A stretch of 34,158 nucleotides of DNA from a virus. The stretch is taken from IMG/VR virus record IMGVR_UViG_3300032220_002257, positions 1-34,158 of that record; one strand, 5' to 3'. Positions 31,763 to 34,158 of the stretch are shown here, piece by piece. How positions within the stretch are numbered: the stretch's first letter is position 1; every line of letters starts with the position of its first letter. Under the pieces are notes generated by a model. That model worked only from the letters and a program-made list of their open reading frames with translations. It did no database searches and was not told the DNA's origin. Position numbers and translations under genes: made by a program.

Positions 31763-31996
31763 TTGAAAAAATCAGATTTAGACATGGCACATGAATACAT
31801 TATTGCAAATACACAGGTAGGTACATTTATTAGCGTCGCAACAGCATTTGATTATGTTGATGCTATGAAAGCAGAATTTGTAAAACGTGGACAGGAAAAA
31901 CTAAAAACAACATTGACAGCTCATCTTGAACTACATCCGAACCTTAATCCCAACTTATCTGAAACTGTTAAGGAAAGTCTTGGGGAAATCCCATGA
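31763..31996 (+). CDS. Hypothetical protein, 77 residues, TTG start
   Basis: A small protein with no recognised family. MKKSDLDMAHEYIIANTQVG at the N-terminus and a helical middle (AFDYVDAMKAEFVKRG). The TTG at 31763 has AGGA eight bases upstream; the first ATG (31784) has no SD. It follows the paired hairpins and overlaps the next small gene by four bases. Confidence 0.6.
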   Translation: MKKSDLDMAHEYIIANTQVGTFISVATAFDYVDAMKAEFVKRGQEKLKTTLTAHLELHPNLNPNLSETVKESLGEIP

Positions 31997-32106
31997 AAGA
32001 AAGACCAATTAGCAGACGAAGAAAACGCAAGTTAAGCAAAAAAGGTAAATGCGTTTACTGGTCAAAAAAACTCGAAACTTATGTATATGTTATGGAGCAA
32101 AAATAA
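31993..32106 (+). CDS. Very basic 37-residue peptide
   Basis: Encodes MKERPISRRRKRKLSKKGKC and then a short aromatic segment (VYWSKKLETYVYVMEQK). About a third of the residues are Lys or Arg, so nucleic-acid binding is likely. Its ATG overlaps the preceding TGA and its TAA directly abuts the next ATG, so it fills the gap exactly and is probably a real gene. No family is recognised. Confidence 0.6.
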   Translation: MKERPISRRRKRKLSKKGKCVYWSKKLETYVYVMEQK

Positions 32107-32820
32107 ATGGGTATGTCACGCGAAGATGCAATTCTTAAAATCAAAAAGTGCTTAGCACTTTCAAAATCCAGTAATGAAAATGAAGCTGCTACTGCATTAC
32201 GCATGGCACAGTCATTAATGAAAGAGTTTCAGATTGATCCTGATTTACTAGATATTGTTGAGGCTAGTTGTGAGAGTAAAGCTACTAAAACTCCACAAGC
32301 TTGGGAAGCCAGTTTAGTAATGACTATTGCACGTGCTATGCAATGCAAACCTATTTTTAGCACTGGCAGTAGTTCTTGGGGGATAAAAGCATCATGGACA
32401 TTTATCGGTGTCGATCCAGCACCTGAAGTTGCCTCTTATACTTTTGACGTTCTTTATCGCCAAGTGATTCGTGCGCGAAAAGCCTTTATTGAAACAACAT
32501 TAAAACGTGTAACAGTCAAAAAAAATAAGGTGGCGCGTGCTGATTTATTTTGTGAAGGCTGGGTAGCTTCTGTAAAGCACTTAATAACTGATTTAAATAT
32601 TGAAGTGCCTACAAATACCAATGAGCGAATTAAAAAACATATGGATCAGTCACGTGGAGAACTTGGTTCATTCACTCCCAAAGATCGCAACAAAGGTAAA
32701 GCTTTTAATGATAGAGCTGCAAATGACTACCATGCAGGCAGGCAATCAGGTAAAGCAGCCAAGCTTAATCAAGCCATGAATGGTGGTGAACAATATGCCA
32801 GATTGGAGAATAAAGCATGA
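32107..32820 (+). CDS. DUF2786-family protein
   Basis: A 237-residue protein. The N-terminal 45 residues (AILKIKKCLALSKSSNENEA, then ALRMAQSLMKEFQID) are the DUF2786 domain, found in many phage and bacterial proteins of unknown function. The middle has a possible beta region, and the end is basic with the segment NDYHAGRQSGKAAKLNQ. GGAG is nine bases upstream of the ATG. Possible nucleic-acid metabolism; not established. Confidence 0.82.
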   Translation: MGMSREDAILKIKKCLALSKSSNENEAATALRMAQSLMKEFQIDPDLLDIVEASCESKATKTPQAWEASLVMTIARAMQCKPIFSTGSSSWGIKASWTFIGVDPAPEVASYTFDVLYRQVIRARKAFIETTLKRVTVKKNKVARADLFCEGWVASVKHLITDLNIEVPTNTNERIKKHMDQSRGELGSFTPKDRNKGKAFNDRAANDYHAGRQSGKAAKLNQAMNGGEQYARLENKA

Positions 32821-33044
32821 ATGAATTAATGAATTGCTTAAGTGTATTAGCTCTTTTTGCTGTTTTTGGCATTGGGCTGGTGACTTGCTGTTCTCAAGCA
32901 AAAAAAGCTTGGTCAGCACGAAAAATTACTGGTCAAACTGTTTTTGAACGCAAAGCCTATGGTCTTAAAGCTGGATCATCTTTGTGTCTTGCAGCACTGG
33001 CTTTGATTGGACTTGCTGATGCAGCTAAAGGAGTGTTCTGGTAA
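32817..33044 (+). CDS. Small two-helix membrane protein
   Basis: A 75-residue protein with two transmembrane helices (about residues 5-25, LMNCLSVLALFAVFGIGLV; and 50-70, AGSSLCLAALALIGLAD) joined by a basic loop (KKAWSARKI). It overlaps both neighbours. The basic loop predicts both ends outside. Function unknown; superinfection control or membrane signalling are possibilities. Confidence 0.6.
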   Translation: MNELMNCLSVLALFAVFGIGLVTCCSQAKKAWSARKITGQTVFERKAYGLKAGSSLCLAALALIGLADAAKGVFW

Positions 33045-33256
33045 TGAGTAAATTAATCCATAAAACAACAACAGTCGCTTTGGAAGAAATTCAAGAAGCA
33101 CTAGCTGAGTTACGTAATTGTCAGGATGAAATCCGCAAAGGTCTAACTTGTAAAACATATGTTGATATTGCAAATCAGAAATTATCTACAGCAATTCGCC
33201 ATATGCTGAACGCTCAGGACTGGATTGATGCCTTAAATAAGGAGAATGGCCAGTGA
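33044..33256 (+). CDS. Hypothetical helical protein, 70 residues
   Basis: A small, almost wholly helical protein (VALEEIQEALAELRNCQDEI, then LSTAIRHMLNAQDWIDALNK), probably a helical hairpin or dimer. No family recognised. It lies between the membrane protein and gemA genes in the early or middle operon; starts overlap. GGAG lies ten bases before the ATG. Confidence 0.6.
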   Translation: MSKLIHKTTTVALEEIQEALAELRNCQDEIRKGLTCKTYVDIANQKLSTAIRHMLNAQDWIDALNKENGQ

Positions 33257-33696
33257 AATACAATAAAAAGTTGAATTTGATCAAGCTCATTCACGTAGCA
33301 AAAAATAAGCTTGGTCTTGATGATGACGTATATCGTGACATTCTAAAAAGTACGACTGGTAAAGATAGTTCGAAACTATTAACACCAGCACAGCTTGAAG
33401 CAGTGCTGGATCGTTTAAAACAACTTGGCTTTACTATTGAATCAAAAAATAAGGATGACTTCAAAAACTTAGCAAATGACGCACAAAGCAAACTAATTCG
33501 ACACTTATGGCTTCAGCTTCATGCAGCTGGTGCAGTAAAAAATGGCAGTGAAATTGCCTTGGCTAAATTTGTTGAAAATCGTGTTGATGTGAGCGCTTTG
33601 CAATTTTTGAGCAGCAAACATGCAGATATGATCATCAATCATTTACGACAATGGTGCAAACGTTGCGGTATTGAACGTATCACTCTGGAAGCATAG
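33253..33696 (+). CDS. gemA: GemA-like regulator (Mu gp16 family)
   Basis: A 147-residue protein of the GemA/DUF1018 family. The N-terminal segment LIKLIHVAKNKLGLDDDVYR and the following LTPAQLEAVLDRLKQLGF are the family signature. In Mu, GemA alters host gene expression and DNA supercoiling. The start is GTG with GGAG eight bases upstream, overlapping the preceding stop. It directly precedes the Mor-type gene, as in Mu. Confidence 0.9.
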   Translation: MKYNKKLNLIKLIHVAKNKLGLDDDVYRDILKSTTGKDSSKLLTPAQLEAVLDRLKQLGFTIESKNKDDFKNLANDAQSKLIRHLWLQLHAAGAVKNGSEIALAKFVENRVDVSALQFLSSKHADMIINHLRQWCKRCGIERITLEA

Positions 33697-33708
33697 GAGG
33701 TCTACATT

Positions 33709-34158
33709 ATGGCTTATCGTCCGCATATCACCGATGCACAGCAAGTTTTCACAGACGATGAGATCATTAACTTGATGCCAAAAAATTTTATTTTCATTGC
33801 ACGCTTGATCAAGGTCGAAAATGCATTGAATCTAATTGATGCTTTCGGTGGTACAAAAATCTATATTCCAATTCGTCAGGCATTAAATGTTAATTCTGAG
33901 CTTGCACAGGTGATAGGCTTGAGTAAGCTCCAATTGCTTGCAGATCAGCTTGGTAATGATCACATTGAAATTCCAATGGGCACACCAATCACAGTTGCTA
34001 TGCGCAACAGAGCGATCCGTAAAGAAGCGCCAACAATGTCAAAAGAAAAGCTCGCTCGTAAATTCAGCGTGACACTGCGGACAATTCGCAGTATCGTAAA
34101 CTCTGAAGAGAAGCTTATTGTTCAGGAAGACCCCAATCTTGACTTATTCGATGAATAA
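33709..34158 (+). CDS. mor: Mor/C-type transcription activator
   Basis: A 149-residue protein of the Mor family. The central dimerisation region (GGTKIYIPIRQALNVNSELA) and the C-terminal HTH (KLARKFSVTLRTIRSIVNSE) are typical. Mor and C switch on middle and late genes in Mu by binding dyads upstream of weak promoters. A strong AGGAGG precedes the ATG. No second C-like gene is in the window, so this protein may itself control the late half, perhaps through the repeats described above. The stop codon is the last codon of the window. Confidence 0.92.
   Translation: MAYRPHITDAQQVFTDDEIINLMPKNFIFIARLIKVENALNLIDAFGGTKIYIPIRQALNVNSELAQVIGLSKLQLLADQLGNDHIEIPMGTPITVAMRNRAIRKEAPTMSKEKLARKFSVTLRTIRSIVNSEEKLIVQEDPNLDLFDE

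Noticed and set aside
1-34158. CRISPR arrays, tRNA or rRNA genes, insertion sequences
   Set aside because: No spaced direct repeats, no cloverleaf-like sequence and no second transposase were seen. The only transposase is the phage A protein.
24693-34158. Gam-like nuclease inhibitor and mom-like DNA modification genes
   Set aside because: Looked for because Mu carries both; no product in the window resembles either. They may lie outside or be absent.

Overview
This window is almost the whole of a Mu-like transposable (pro)phage, and every gene in it can be placed in a phage programme. The DNA is AT-rich by eye. Protein style and gene content suggest a gammaproteobacterial host, most likely Acinetobacter or another Moraxellaceae; this is an inference, because no host gene is present. 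Both edges fall exactly on gene ends (a tail-fibre stop codon at 1 and a Mor-type activator stop codon at 34158), so the phage ends and attachment sites are not visible.

The layout is divergent, like the BcepMu branch and unlike Mu itself. A switch region (about 24592-24692) separates a leftward half (repressor, lipoprotein, then all lysis, packaging, head and tail genes on the minus strand, 24591 down to 1) from a rightward early half (24693-34158). The early half encodes a small Ner/Cro-like protein, an IclR-type HTH protein, a DUF3102 protein, a DD35E transposase (A), an AAA+ target-choice ATPase (B), zinc-finger proteins, a DUF3164 protein, HU, an Acb2/Tad1-family anti-CBASS protein, several small unknowns, a DUF2786 protein, GemA and a Mor-type activator.

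The late half runs leftwards in Mu order: endolysin, holin, gp25/26-like proteins, terminase small and large subunits, portal, F-like head morphogenesis protein, G, I (protease/scaffold), decoration protein, T (major capsid), gp36, gp37, sheath, tube, tail chaperone with a second-frame extension, tape measure, N, P, gp45-48 and tail fibre. Two things break the order. The tail-sheath gene is in two separate pieces, with a 703-codon fibre/SGNH-hydrolase gene between them. A 103-codon gene with its own upstream region sits on the opposite strand between the terminase and portal genes.

The most striking non-coding signal is a nearly invariant 19-bp element (ATTAGGCGGAAAGRYTTCC on the plus strand) present five times, always in a gap between late modules. 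In four of five cases it lies 53-58 nt upstream of the next start codon. It divides the late half into five blocks (lysis/packaging; portal-F-G; I to sheath; tube to tape measure; N to fibre) and looks like a set of coordinately used late promoters or activator sites, or module-joint sequences. Hairpins sit next to most copies, and in two cases the hairpin contains the ribosome-binding site of the following gene.
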